64,000 nt of DNA from an uncultured Clostridia bacterium (GTDB lineage Bacteria > Bacillota > Clostridia > TANB77 > CAG-508): assembly GCA_934120645.1 (NCBI GenBank), contig CAKOUO010000001.1, forward strand, positions 248,001 to 312,000, in the 5' to 3' direction. The position numbers and the translations under genes are program-made. Below, piece by piece: positions 17,952-26,821 of the stretch; the first letter of the stretch is position 1, and every line of letters starts with the position of its first letter. The notes under the pieces are model-generated. The model was not told the origin of the DNA. It searched no databases and saw only the letters and a list, made by a program, of their open reading frames with translations.

Positions 17952-19295
17952 ATTTTGTTTATTTCTATTAAGTATATCTTTTCTTCTATAAATAGCTAAT
18001 ATTAAAGCCAAACACATCATATTAACAATAAGATTTAATCCACCATAAGAAACAAAAGGTAAATTAAAATTTGCTTCGATTATTAAATTTAAATTCATAA
18101 GAATATTAAATATACTTTGCAAAATGAACATACTAGATATTCCAATTATTAATAATTTTCCATTAATTTCTTTTATCTTAATTGAATTTATAATTAATTT
18201 AATGCTTAAAGCTAAAACTGCTATTACTATTCCAATACTTACTACCCAGCCATAATGTGCTAGAATTGATATAAATGCATAGTTTACATCTTCATCTATT
18301 TGTTCTAAAGCGTTGCTAGTATCGTCTGCTTCACCAAATGTTTGAGCAGAATTTATAATTAGTTTTCTATTTAAAGCAAACCATCCATAATTTTCTGCTT
18401 GGCTTTCTGGATTATATACAGCTACAAATCTATTAACAATATATGGTGTTTCAATTATCACACTTAGCAATAAAATTGTTCCTAAAATTATTGGTATTCC
18501 CCATAATATTAGTAAATTTCTTTTTCTATTTTGTTTAATTTGTATTAATTTTACAGTTCCTATTATTAAGTAGATAAGTCCTAATATTAATGCTGATGTT
18601 ATAGATGGAATATTTGCTAAAATTATTATTGAAATTATGCTTAAAGTTATTATCTTGACTAATTTTAAGTTTATATTTTTATTGAATATTGTAACATTCT
18701 TTTGGTTTTGTTTTTCACTATTTAAAAATCCTACAAATGCAATAATATAAAGAGGTATTGTTATAATAACTGGTGAAAATGCACTTAATTGTGAAATATT
18801 TATGTATGGTAAACCATTTACTCTTATTCCGAAAAGTGCTGAATAAACATCCATTGCAGTTGCAATTATATAAAATATATTTGAGTATTTTATTATTTTT
18901 GTATAATCAATAAAATATATAAATATACTTAAAATGCTACCCATTATTAAAAAACTAATATATTTTGCTATAAAATCATATCCATCTGTTACTATTATAT
19001 TACTTGCTCTAGTAAATGCTACTAAAAATCCAAATCCTAGAAGTACTATTAAAATTATTAATAATTTCCAATCAAGTTTTGGTTTATGTATTTTATTTAA
19101 TCTTTTTCCAATTTCTTTAGCATCTCCCATTTGGATAATTGCTTTTTCTTCTGCTTCTTTTTCCTTTAAACCGTCTTGAATATAATTTTCTTTTGATTCT
19201 TCTATGTGATTTTCTAGTTCTTCTGCTATGCTATTTCGTATTGGTTTATATTTTATTTGTTCACATACAGTATTTAAAAATTCTTTAATTTGCAA
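17937..19295 (-). CDS. SEDS (FtsW/RodA/SpoVE) family protein with N-terminal HAAS-like domain
   Basis: A 452-aa membrane protein. The first 75 residues are a cytoplasmic helical domain like the HAAS/DUF1700 sensor domain (EELENHIEESKENYIQDG, EKAIIQMGDAKEIGKRLN), a type usually encoded next to PadR regulators. The remaining 375 residues have about ten membrane helices in the FtsW/RodA/SpoVE pattern. Where FtsW and RodA carry the conserved catalytic Asp (EAHTDFIF), my hand alignment gives DEDVNYAF, with Asn in that place, so polymerase activity is doubtful. The TTG start at 19295 has AGGAGG upstream and overlaps the PadR gene by 11 bases, showing tight coupling. It is likely controlled by that repressor. 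Confidence 0.82.
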   Translation of the reverse strand: MQIKEFLNTVCEQIKYKPIRNSIAEELENHIEESKENYIQDGLKEKEAEEKAIIQMGDAKEIGKRLNKIHKPKLDWKLLIILIVLLGFGFLVAFTRASNIIVTDGYDFIAKYISFLIMGSILSIFIYFIDYTKIIKYSNIFYIIATAMDVYSALFGIRVNGLPYINISQLSAFSPVIITIPLYIIAFVGFLNSEKQNQKNVTIFNKNINLKLVKIITLSIISIIILANIPSITSALILGLIYLIIGTVKLIQIKQNRKRNLLILWGIPIILGTILLLSVIIETPYIVNRFVAVYNPESQAENYGWFALNRKLIINSAQTFGEADDTSNALEQIDEDVNYAFISILAHYGWVVSIGIVIAVLALSIKLIINSIKIKEINGKLLIIGISSMFILQSIFNILMNLNLIIEANFNLPFVSYGGLNLIVNMMCLALILAIYRRKDILNRNKQNKQAS

Positions 19296-19623
19296 ATGAA
19301 ACACCTCCTAATACATGATTTATTCCATTGCTAAAAATTTTCCATTCTTCTTTTTTCTCTTTTAATTGTTTTTTTCCTTTTTCTGTTATAGCATAATATT
19401 TTCTTTTCTTTGCTGTTGTTTCGTCCCAATATGATGTTATAAAACCATTTTCTTCTAGTCCATGTAATATTGGATATAGTGTTCCTTCTTTTAGTTCAAA
19501 TACATTTTCTGATTTTTCTTTTAATTTTTTTATCATTTCATATCCATACATGTTTTGATTTTTTAACAAATCTAGCACTAGCATTGTTGTGCTTCCTTTT
19601 AATAGTTCTTTACTAATTTTCAA
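19285..19623 (-). CDS. PadR family transcriptional regulator
   Basis: A 112-aa winged-helix repressor of the PadR family, with the typical segments LVLDLLKNQNMYGYEM, LKEGTLYPILHGLE and KRKYYAITEKGKKQL, and a short C-terminal dimer helix. PadR-type regulators respond to wall stress, drugs or phenolics. It overlaps and presumably controls the downstream HAAS-SEDS gene and itself, through the inverted repeat in its promoter. Start is TTG with GGAGGGG upstream. Confidence 0.92.
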   Translation of the reverse strand: MKISKELLKGSTTMLVLDLLKNQNMYGYEMIKKLKEKSENVFELKEGTLYPILHGLEENGFITSYWDETTAKKRKYYAITEKGKKQLKEKKEEWKIFSNGINHVLGGVSFAN

Positions 19624-19647
19624 TTTTATCCCCTCCTTTAAAATAAA

Positions 19648-19705
19648 TATGCCTAGATATTCTATGTATTTTTTACATTGTATATCTAGGTATATTTTTT
19701 GTCAA
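19648..19705 (-). promoter_or_regulatory. PadR promoter with inverted-repeat operator
   Basis: On the minus strand TTGACA (19705-19700), 17 bases, TACAAT (19682-19677). A 13-bp inverted repeat with one mismatch, TATGCCTAGATAT (19648-19660) and ATATCTAGGTATA (19682-19694), places one arm over the spacer and -10 box and the other just after the start of transcription. Between them is ATGT-7-ACAT, near the ATGT-8-ACAT pattern reported for PadR. Autoregulation is inferred. Confidence 0.75.
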
Positions 19706-19790
19706 TAGATTTCTTTATTATTTACTAAATTTTTAGGATTATTTTTTTACAAAAGAAAAAATCAACCAGTTTGTTAAAGTTTTAAAATCA

Positions 19791-19824
19791 AGCAAAAAAA
19801 ACCTAGAGTATAAACTCTAGGCTA
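19791..19824 (-). terminator. Terminator downstream of tRNA-Thr
   Basis: CCTAGAGT (19802-19809) pairs with ACTCTAGG (19814-19821), loop ATAA; the minus strand then reads eight T. It ends transcription from the tRNA gene. Confidence 0.75.
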
Positions 19825-19853
19825 TTTGAATGACTTAGAGCTTCGAAAGTTTT

Positions 19854-19958
19854 CTAAGTACCACTCATAAATATTATATTATAATCTTTATCAAATAAAT
19901 GTTGAAATTCCTGAAATTTATCTTCATCTAATAAAACTTTCATACATTCTATCATCAT
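19854..19958 (-). other. 34-codon ORF between tRNA-Thr and its terminator
   Basis: A short open frame (begins MMIECMKVLLDEDKFQEF) lies on the presumed tRNA transcript. It has no ribosome-binding site, so translation is doubtful. It could be the remnant of a gene. Confidence 0.2.
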
Positions 19959-19980
19959 ATAGTTCAACGAAAATGCATTA

Positions 19981-20056
19981 TGGAGCCAATAAGCAGAATC
20001 GAACTGCTGACCTACGGGTTACGAATCCGTTGCTCTACCAACTGAGCTATATTGGC
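19981..20056 (-). tRNA. tRNA-Thr (anticodon CGT)
   Basis: A full cloverleaf can be drawn: acceptor GCCAATA/TATTGGC, D arm GCTC...GAGC, anticodon loop TTCGTAA (anticodon CGT, reads ACG), T arm AGCAG/CTGCT with TTCGATT loop, discriminator T and encoded CCA. The last pair of the anticodon stem (31-39) is A opposite C, a mismatch rather than the expected A-T. A terminator follows about 160 bases downstream. Confidence 0.93.
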
Positions 20057-20081
20057 ATATAGTTTTTCTTTTGTAAAAAAA

Positions 20082-20642
20082 CTATTTCATTATATTTATA
20101 TATTTTGCTATTGATAATAAAAAATCAATTACTGCTATAATTACTAATACATATAGTATTATAGATTTATATTTTTTATTTATTAACATGGTATACCTTT
20201 CAATTTTTCTTTTTATAAATGGATGTATTCTTTCTACAAATATCACCCCTATTGTTCCCCATGCTATTGAAAATGGTAAACTTATTCTTCCTTGGAAATT
20301 CAATGGTTCGTTTGTATAGTCCCACCATCTTAATCCAAATAATTCTTCTAATACTGCTGATACTATATATTCAAATGCTGTAAATGCTACCATGGCTATA
20401 AAGAATTTTCCTATTTTATTTGCTTTTATACTTTTTAAACATTCTATTAGTATTATTGCTCCAAATCCATATATTGGGCATATTGGTCCATATAAAAATC
20501 CTCTTTTGTTGAATACGCCTAATGTTGCTATACAATATATTGTTTCTAATATCCAACCTAAAAAAGCATATATGAAAAAGTATAATATCATTTTTTTCTT
20601 TTCTGTTAATTGTTCTGTTTCTATTAAATTTGTATTATTCAT
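20082..20642 (-). CDS. CmpB-type putative ABC transporter permease family membrane protein
   Basis: A 186-aa protein with about five membrane helices of the family annotated as putative ABC-transporter type IV/CmpB. Typical segments are FFIYAFLGWILETIYC, RGFLYGPICPIYGFGA and the WDYTNEPLNFQGRIS region followed by WGTIG. The biochemical role is not established and no ATPase partner is nearby. The ATG at 20642 has AGGGGGATG just before it; an in-frame start 48 bases earlier lacks a site. Confidence 0.85.
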   Translation of the reverse strand: MNNTNLIETEQLTEKKKMILYFFIYAFLGWILETIYCIATLGVFNKRGFLYGPICPIYGFGAIILIECLKSIKANKIGKFFIAMVAFTAFEYIVSAVLEELFGLRWWDYTNEPLNFQGRISLPFSIAWGTIGVIFVERIHPFIKRKIERYTMLINKKYKSIILYVLVIIAVIDFLLSIAKYINIMK

Positions 20643-20740
20643 GCATCCCCCTATAAAGCTTTGTGCTTTACTACAGATGTATTTTAACATATTTGTTTTT
20701 TTATTGCAATATATAAATATTGACTATTCTAAAAATAAAA

Positions 20741-20771
20741 ATGGCAATTAATTTTTGTTTTTAATCGCCAT
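20741..20771 (-). terminator. Terminator of the prepilin-like surface protein gene
   Basis: ATGGCAATTAA (20741-20751) pairs with TTAATCGCCAT (20761-20771), one G-T pair, followed by T-rich sequence on the minus strand, just after the stop at 20779. Confidence 0.7.
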
Positions 20772-20778
20772 TTTTATT

Positions 20779-22758
20779 TTAATCTTTTCCTAATATATAT
20801 GGGTTTTCTTCTGTTCCATCTCCACTTGCTATGTAGACTCCGTCTACCATTGTTACTACTGGGCGTATTCCCCAACAATTATAAATTGTTTGTCTACCTT
20901 TTTTCCATCCCGAAGAATTAACATACCAAATGCAATTTCTAAAATCATATCTTCCATTAATATATCCAGCATAGTAAGATTCTGAGTCGGCTAAAAAGTA
21001 ATATGAATCTATAATGTTATTTTTAATTAAATTTACTCCTGTAAGACAGTTAACGCTATCTATATAGCCTTTATCATCTAGATTTTTATCTTTATACATA
21101 TCCCAATTTCTTGAATTTATCGTTGTTCCATCATTTAATGTATTATAATCTGTTAATCTTTCTCCATTTGATAATAAATATTCTGCTCTATATGGATTTA
21201 AAGTTTCAGAATCACAATATACAAAATTCTCTGGACAGCCTGCGTGTATTATTTTTTTTACATATTCTCTATCAGTTTGGTCTGAATTTTTTATTACATT
21301 TCCATTTTCGTCCATTTTTGTTTCTGTTTCTAATATTTGCCATCCATTATATTTAGGTGTTCCATATCCACTTTGTGGACTTACACTTTGATTTCTACTT
21401 GTTATTATAGTTTCAGAATCTATTGCACTTTGATTAGTTGTATCTCCTTTATATGTAAATCCTCCAAATGTAAAATTTAATCCTGTATCATCTGTTAGTT
21501 TGTATGTTAAATTTACTGTTTTATTTATGTTTATATCATACAATTTTTGCTTTTGTAATTCTTCTATTTCTTCTTTTGTCCATTCTCCTGCATCATATTT
21601 TACCAATTCTTGTGCTGCTTGATATTTTTTTATTATTACTTCTTTCTCTTCCTTTATTGTTTTTCCATTATATGTTCCTGTTACTATAAATATATATTTT
21701 CCATTTTTTGTTATTGCATATGGTACTGGTTTATTATCATTTTTATTTGTTATAGTGCATTCTATTCCTTCTAAATTAGCCTTGATATTTATATATAATT
21801 CTGTTCCTTTTGTTTGTGAATTGTCATCTACCGATGTTGTGTTATTCTGACTATTACTTGTTCCTATTGCTATTATTGTATATTTTATTTCTAATTTTTT
21901 TGCAATTACTGTTATTTCTATATCATCTGTTACTTTATCTATATTTATTACTCCTGTTGTTTTATCTACTGCTACTGCTTGTCCTCCCATTGTTACTGTT
22001 ATTGTATCTATTATATAATCTCCTTCTGCTGTTATTGTTGCTTGATAAGGCTTATTCCATGCTGCTTTTATTGCTGTATTGTCTACTTTTATTCCTTCTC
22101 CTAAGTTTTTTGTTACTTTATAATAGTAGTCATCTATTTTTATTGTTTTCTCTACTACTTCTCCACTTTCTGATGTTATCTTAACTTTGTATTCTACTCC
22201 TAATTCTACTGAATAATCTATTCCTACTTGTTCCTTTTTGTTATATGGATATATTGTTCCATCTGGCATTTGTACTTCTTTTATTCCATTTATTTCATCT
22301 TTTATTATTATAGCTATATTTATTTTATTGCCTTCCCTTTCTCTTGTTTCATATGAGAATTCTATGCTACTTTCGTTATATTCTTCTTCAATAATATTTA
22401 ATTTTTCATCTATTAAAAACTTTCCTGTAATTTTGTCTTTTTTCATTATTACTTGTTTTCCACTTAATGATGCATCATCTTTTACTGTGCATTCATATTT
22501 CTTTATTTGCTCATTTATCCAATCTTGTGTTACATCATCTAATGTTGCTTCTGCTCTTTTTTCTATTTGTAAATCGTGCAGTGCTAGTGTTAATTCTTCT
22601 CTCATTTCTGCTTTTATTTCTGCTTCTTTTGCCTTTTTTACTTTGGCTAATAATCCATTTTCTCCTCCTAATGTTGCTATTGTTATTCCTGCTAGTATTA
22701 ATAATATAATTATTGTTATTATAAGTGCTATAAGTGTTATTCCTTTATTTTTGCACAT
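20779..22758 (-). CDS. Prepilin-like multidomain surface protein
   Basis: A 659-aa predicted exported protein. The N-terminus is prepilin-like (MCKNKG, then ITLIALIITIIILLILAG) without the usual Glu5, followed by a charged helix. A domain at about 133-215 matches one in the 849-aa glycine-rich protein (PDG...KEQVGIDY...SGE...TI.ID). Ig-like beta segments follow. The C-terminal 220 residues contain a compact domain ending in GIRPVVTMV and DGTEENPYILGK, a module I associate with prepilin-like proteins of gut Clostridia. The ATG at 22758 is 13 bases from GAGGAGG, with a mini-ORF ATG-AAT-TAA in between. It is divergent from an XRE regulator gene. Confidence 0.8.
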   Translation of the reverse strand: MCKNKGITLIALIITIIILLILAGITIATLGGENGLLAKVKKAKEAEIKAEMREELTLALHDLQIEKRAEATLDDVTQDWINEQIKKYECTVKDDASLSGKQVIMKKDKITGKFLIDEKLNIIEEEYNESSIEFSYETREREGNKINIAIIIKDEINGIKEVQMPDGTIYPYNKKEQVGIDYSVELGVEYKVKITSESGEVVEKTIKIDDYYYKVTKNLGEGIKVDNTAIKAAWNKPYQATITAEGDYIIDTITVTMGGQAVAVDKTTGVINIDKVTDDIEITVIAKKLEIKYTIIAIGTSNSQNNTTSVDDNSQTKGTELYINIKANLEGIECTITNKNDNKPVPYAITKNGKYIFIVTGTYNGKTIKEEKEVIIKKYQAAQELVKYDAGEWTKEEIEELQKQKLYDININKTVNLTYKLTDDTGLNFTFGGFTYKGDTTNQSAIDSETIITSRNQSVSPQSGYGTPKYNGWQILETETKMDENGNVIKNSDQTDREYVKKIIHAGCPENFVYCDSETLNPYRAEYLLSNGERLTDYNTLNDGTTINSRNWDMYKDKNLDDKGYIDSVNCLTGVNLIKNNIIDSYYFLADSESYYAGYINGRYDFRNCIWYVNSSGWKKGRQTIYNCWGIRPVVTMVDGVYIASGDGTEENPYILGKD

Positions 22759-22818
22759 TTTAATTCATAAACCTCCTCTTTTGTTATATGTTTTTATATT
22801 ACTATACTCTTTTTCTCA

Positions 22819-22855
22819 TTTTTATTTTTATCTCAATATGAGATAAAAATAAAAA
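22819..22855. promoter_or_regulatory. Perfect 17-bp palindrome between divergent genes (candidate operator)
   Basis: TTTTTATTTTTATCTCA (22819-22835) and its exact complement (22839-22855) are separated by ATA. The centre, 22837, lies almost exactly midway between the starts of the prepilin-like gene (22758) and the XRE gene (22918). It may be a shared operator for the XRE protein or an RNA hairpin. Confidence 0.5.
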
Positions 22856-22917
22856 CTATTTAGATATTATTTTATATTGTATATATTAGTTTTATTATGT
22901 TAAAAGGATTGATATAA

Positions 22918-23145
22918 ATGAGATTAAAAGATTTAAGAGAAGATAGAGATTTAACTCAAGTTTATATTGCTCATTTTTTAAATTGTAGCCAAAATACATA
23001 TCATCAATATGAGGCTACTAAAAGGCAAATACCTTTAAATCTCTTAAAAAAACTTGCTATTTATTATAATACCTCTGTTGATTATATTTTGGAATTAACT
23101 GATGATCCAAAGCCTTATAAAAGAAAAAAAGGATGTCGTTCTTGA
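22918..23145 (+). CDS. XRE-family helix-turn-helix regulator
   Basis: A 75-aa single-domain DNA-binding protein. The HTH_3 fold is clear: LKDLREDRDLTQVYIAHFL, then NTYHQYEATKRQIPLNLLKKLA and YYNTSVDYILELTD. It probably binds as a dimer to a palindromic site, and the perfect palindrome 63 bases upstream is the obvious candidate. The ribosome-binding site AAGGAT is moderate. The 3' end lies within a terminator shared with ileS. Confidence 0.88.
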   Translation: MRLKDLREDRDLTQVYIAHFLNCSQNTYHQYEATKRQIPLNLLKKLAIYYNTSVDYILELTDDPKPYKRKKGCRS

Positions 23146-23157
23146 CATCCCTTTTTA
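23131..23157. terminator. Bidirectional terminator between XRE gene and ileS
   Basis: GGATGTC (23131-23137) pairs with GACATCC (23144-23150), with A-run before and T-run after, so it can work in both directions. It overlaps the XRE stop codon. Confidence 0.8.
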
Positions 23158-26100
23158 TTATTTTACAACTTCAACATCTAATTTTAAGTTTTCTCCGTTT
23201 ATATTTGTTTCTGTGTAATCTGTTCTTTCTGCATTATAAACAATTTCTAATGCTAAAGTATCGTGTTTAATTAATTCTGCATTTTGTTTGATAACATTTT
23301 CTAGCATTTCGTTTCCAGATACATAAAGATTTATTTTATCTAAAACTTCAAACCCTTTGTCTTTTCTCATGTTTTGAACTTTTGATAATACTTCTCTTAC
23401 ATATCCTTCTTCTTTTAATTCTTGTGTGATATGTGTGTCTAATACAACACCGATTTCACCTTCACCTGCAAATGCAAATCCGTCTTTACCATTCATTGTG
23501 ATTAGTAAGTTTTCTGAATTTAATGCTATTTGTGTGTCGTCTATTTCGATGTATTCTACTCCACCGTTTTTTACTGTGTTTGCTAAGTCCATTTGATTTT
23601 TCTTAGCAATTTCTTGTTTTATTCTAGGAATTAATCTTCCATATTCTTTTCCTAAAACTGGTAGATTTGGCTTGATTTCAAAGTTTACGTAGTCTGACAT
23701 TTCTGCTCCTAGTTCAACTTTTTTAACATTTAATTCTTCTTTTACAATGTCTGAATAGTATTCAGGTAGTGTGTTTACAGATATTAGCATTTCTGATAAT
23801 GGTTGTCTGTTTTTGATGTTTACAGAGTTTCTTGCACTTCTTCCTAGTTTTACTATTGTGTATGCTAAGTCCATTTCTCTTTCTAGGTTAGAATCAACTG
23901 CACTTGAGTCATATTCTGGCCATAAGCATAAGTGGATGCTTTCTGGTGCTTTTTCATCTAATCCTACAACTAAGTTTTGATAAATTTCGTCTGTCATAAA
24001 TGGTACAAATGGTGCTGCTACTTTGCATAGTGTTACTAGAACTTTGTATAGTGTTACATATGCTCCGATTTTGTCGTCTGTTAATTCTTGACTCCAGAAT
24101 CTTTCTCTGTTTCTACGTACATACCAGTTTGAAAGTTCGTCTGTAAAGCTTTCAATTTGAAGTGCTGCACTTGTTATATCATATTGTGATAATTTCTCGT
24201 CTACTTCTTTTACTAATGTATTTAATTTTGAAATTATCCATTTATCCATTATATTTGTAACTTTGAAGTCACTGTATTTTAATGGGTTGAATTGATCTAT
24301 TTCTGCATATAAAACATAGAATGAGTATACATTCCATAATGTGCTTAAAAATCCTCTTTGTGTTTCTTGTACATTGTTTAGACTAAGTCTTGTTGGTAGC
24401 CATGGTGCACTACATGTATAGAAGTGCCATCTTGTTGCATCTGCTCCAACTGAGTCTAATAATACCATTGGGTCTACACCGTTTTTCTTTGATTTTGACA
24501 TTTTTTGTCCGTGTTCGTCTAGAACATGTCCTAAAACTATACAGTTTTCAAATGGTGTTCTTCCAAATAATGCTGTTCCTAATGCTGTTAATGTATAGAA
24601 CCATCCTCTAGTTTGGTCAATTGCTTCTGAAATGAATCCTGCTGGGAAGTTGTTGTCAAACATTTCTTTATTTTCAAATGGGTAATGCCATTGTGCAAAA
24701 GGCATTGAACCTGAGTCAAACCAACAGTCTATAACTTCTTTTGCTCTCTTCATTTCTTTACCACATTTTGGACATTTTAAATGTACATTATCAATATATG
24801 GTTTGTGTAATTCTATATCATCTGGACAGTCTATTGCTTTTTCTTTTAATTCTGCAATACTTCCAATACATTCTTGATGTCCACAGTTTTCGTCTTCACA
24901 TGTCCAAATTGGAAGTGGTGTTCCCCAATATCTGTCTCTTGAAATTCCCCAGTCAATTACATTTTCTAGGAATTTTCCAAATCTTCCTGTTCTAATTGTG
25001 TCTGGATACCAGTTTACTTTGTTGTTATTTGCAACTAATTCGTCTCTTAGCTTGCTCATTGCAACAAACCAACTTTCTTTTGGATAGTAAAGTAATGGTG
25101 TGTCACATCTCCAACAATGTGGATATGAGTGCATGTGTTTTTCTTTGCTGAATAATTTGTTTTCGTCTGCTAACCATTTGCAAATATCTTCGTTGCAGTC
25201 TCTAACAAATCTACCTGCCCAAGGTTCAACTTCTGGTACGAATTTTCCTGATTTATCTACTAAGTTTACAAATGCTATTCCATTTTGTTTTGAAACTAAG
25301 CTATCGTCTTCACCATATGCTGGTGCAATGTGAACGATTCCAGTACCGTCTGTTAATGTTACATAATCACCATGGATTACTTCAAATGCTTTTCCATCAA
25401 CTTTAGCAAATGGCATTAATTGTTCATATTTTACTCCTAATAATTCTTCACCTTTGAATTCTTTAATTATTTCATATGGAGTTTCTTTTAATACTGATTC
25501 AATTAAATCTTTTGCTAAGATGTAGTTTTCATATACTGGCTCTTCGTCTGTTCCAATATTTGCTTTTATTTCTGCATATGTGTATGATTTGTTTACACAT
25601 AATGCTAGGTTTGATGGCAATGTCCATGGAGTTGTTGTCCAAGCTAGTATGTATGTGTCTGGTTCAATTGCTTCATTTCCTATATTTTGACCTTCTAGAA
25701 CTTTGAATTTAGCAATACATGTTAAATCTTTAACATCTTTGTAACCTTGTGCAACTTCGTGTGAAGATAAAGCTGTTCCACATCTTGGACAATATGGCAT
25801 AACTTTGTGTCCTTCATATAAAAGTCCTTTTTTCCATAATTGGCTTAATGCCCACCAAACTGATTCGATATAGTCATTGTGGTATGTTACATATGGATGT
25901 TCCATATCAACCCAATATCCTACTTTGTTTGTCATTTCTTCCCACATATGAACATATGTGAAAACACTTTCTTTACATTCTTTAACAAATTTTTCTACAC
26001 CATATTCTTCAATTTGTTGTTTACCAGAAATACCTAATTTCTTTTCAATTTCAAGTTCAACTGGTAGCCCATGTGTATCCCAACCAGCTTTTCTAATAAC

Positions 26101-26334
26101 TTGATATCCCTTCATAACCTTGTATCTTGGGATTATATCTTTCATAACCCTTGTTTCGATATGTCCAACATGTGGTTTACCATTTGCTGTTGGTGGTCCA
26201 TCATAAAAAGTAAAATATCTTTTACCTTTATTCATATCAAAATTTTTCTTAATTATATTCTTTTTCTTCCAATTTTCTGCGACTTCTCTTTCCATTCCTA
26301 CAAAGCCATCTTTTAATTCAACTTTCTTATACAT
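23158..26334 (-). CDS. ileS: Isoleucyl-tRNA synthetase
   Basis: Class I synthetase charging tRNA-Ile (1058 aa). HIGH appears as HVGH (about 55-58) after PPTANGKP; the editing domain contains [20 protein letters not shown] is intact near residue 610; Cys pairs for zinc (CPRCG, CPKCG) are present. Length and the tRNA-binding C-terminal extension resemble the eukaryote-like IleS2 group, often less sensitive to mupirocin; that is an inference. The ATG at 26334 has a perfect AGGAGG site; an in-frame upstream start 63 bases earlier runs through a hairpin. It lies downstream of an Ile T-box and a DUF1653 gene. Confidence 0.96.
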   Translation of the reverse strand: MYKKVELKDGFVGMEREVAENWKKKNIIKKNFDMNKGKRYFTFYDGPPTANGKPHVGHIETRVMKDIIPRYKVMKGYQVIRKAGWDTHGLPVELEIEKKLGISGKQQIEEYGVEKFVKECKESVFTYVHMWEEMTNKVGYWVDMEHPYVTYHNDYIESVWWALSQLWKKGLLYEGHKVMPYCPRCGTALSSHEVAQGYKDVKDLTCIAKFKVLEGQNIGNEAIEPDTYILAWTTTPWTLPSNLALCVNKSYTYAEIKANIGTDEEPVYENYILAKDLIESVLKETPYEIIKEFKGEELLGVKYEQLMPFAKVDGKAFEVIHGDYVTLTDGTGIVHIAPAYGEDDSLVSKQNGIAFVNLVDKSGKFVPEVEPWAGRFVRDCNEDICKWLADENKLFSKEKHMHSYPHCWRCDTPLLYYPKESWFVAMSKLRDELVANNNKVNWYPDTIRTGRFGKFLENVIDWGISRDRYWGTPLPIWTCEDENCGHQECIGSIAELKEKAIDCPDDIELHKPYIDNVHLKCPKCGKEMKRAKEVIDCWFDSGSMPFAQWHYPFENKEMFDNNFPAGFISEAIDQTRGWFYTLTALGTALFGRTPFENCIVLGHVLDEHGQKMSKSKKNGVDPMVLLDSVGADATRWHFYTCSAPWLPTRLSLNNVQETQRGFLSTLWNVYSFYVLYAEIDQFNPLKYSDFKVTNIMDKWIISKLNTLVKEVDEKLSQYDITSAALQIESFTDELSNWYVRRNRERFWSQELTDDKIGAYVTLYKVLVTLCKVAAPFVPFMTDEIYQNLVVGLDEKAPESIHLCLWPEYDSSAVDSNLEREMDLAYTIVKLGRSARNSVNIKNRQPLSEMLISVNTLPEYYSDIVKEELNVKKVELGAEMSDYVNFEIKPNLPVLGKEYGRLIPRIKQEIAKKNQMDLANTVKNGGVEYIEIDDTQIALNSENLLITMNGKDGFAFAGEGEIGVVLDTHITQELKEEGYVREVLSKVQNMRKDKGFEVLDKINLYVSGNEMLENVIKQNAELIKHDTLALEIVYNAERTDYTETNINGENLKLDVEVVK

Positions 26335-26350
26335 AAAAATTCCTCCTTTT

Positions 26351-26395
26351 GAGACAATAGTCAAGTTGTCAGGTGGGACAGTCCTATTTTGTCTC
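26351..26395. repeat. Nested hairpin just upstream of ileS
   Basis: GAGACAATAG (26351-26360) pairs with CTATTTTGTCTC (26384-26395, two-base bulge) around an inner GTC/GAC helix that contains GGTGGGACAGTCC. It lies 7-8 bases upstream of the ileS ribosome-binding site, between the DUF1653 gene and ileS. It may be an RNA processing or expression-tuning element, or a REP-like insertion. Confidence 0.4.
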
Positions 26396-26444
26396 ATTAT
26401 TTTTGTTATATTTTGTCACTTTTTGTATTTAAAAAATTTTAATT

Positions 26445-26699
26445 TTATTTAAAGTTTTTTGCTACACTTTCTATTTCTTGTAATTCAAATCTGTATTTTT
26501 GTTTTACATTTGGATATTTTTCATGGTCTACTTCTGATAAAAACATTTCTTTTGGTCGTACCCATAAATCTCCATCACCATATAATCGTCTGTATATTAC
26601 CATTTCATTTTTGGTTTCTGAGTCTTTTGCAATTCCTTCTACTAAATAGTAGTCTCCTTTAAAATGTTTATAAATTCTATTAATCTTTAGATCTTGCAT
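26445..26699 (-). CDS. DUF1653 domain protein
   Basis: An 84-aa protein that is nearly all DUF1653: [35 protein letters not shown] and KYRFELQ are the family's conserved segments. The function of this small soluble family is unknown. The ATG at 26699 has a perfect AGGAGG site; an in-frame start 45 bases upstream has none. It is the first gene after the Ile T-box leader and precedes ileS. Confidence 0.9.
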   Translation of the reverse strand: MQDLKINRIYKHFKGDYYLVEGIAKDSETKNEMVIYRRLYGDGDLWVRPKEMFLSEVDHEKYPNVKQKYRFELQEIESVAKNFK

Positions 26700-26796
26700 T
26701 TTTACCTCCTTTTTTATATAAAAATTTATTTTGAATAAATTCAAGGTTTATTTTTGACATTTTTTGACACTAGTTGTGGTACATATTAAGCCCGTC

Positions 26797-26817
26797 CCCA
26801 TTGACCGCCCATTGACC
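26797..26817. repeat. Short direct repeat CCCATTGACC
   Basis: Two copies of CCCATTGACC (26797-26806 and 26808-26817) follow CCCGTC, in a locally C-rich stretch between the T-box terminator and the DUF1653 gene. The composition differs from the AT-rich surroundings and may be a decayed small repeat element. Confidence 0.4.
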
Positions 26818-26821
26818 AAAT

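Noticed and set aside
26335..26397. Longer IleS N-terminus from an upstream in-frame start
   Set aside because: It would run through a hairpin, has no ribosome-binding site, and the added residues are not part of the family.
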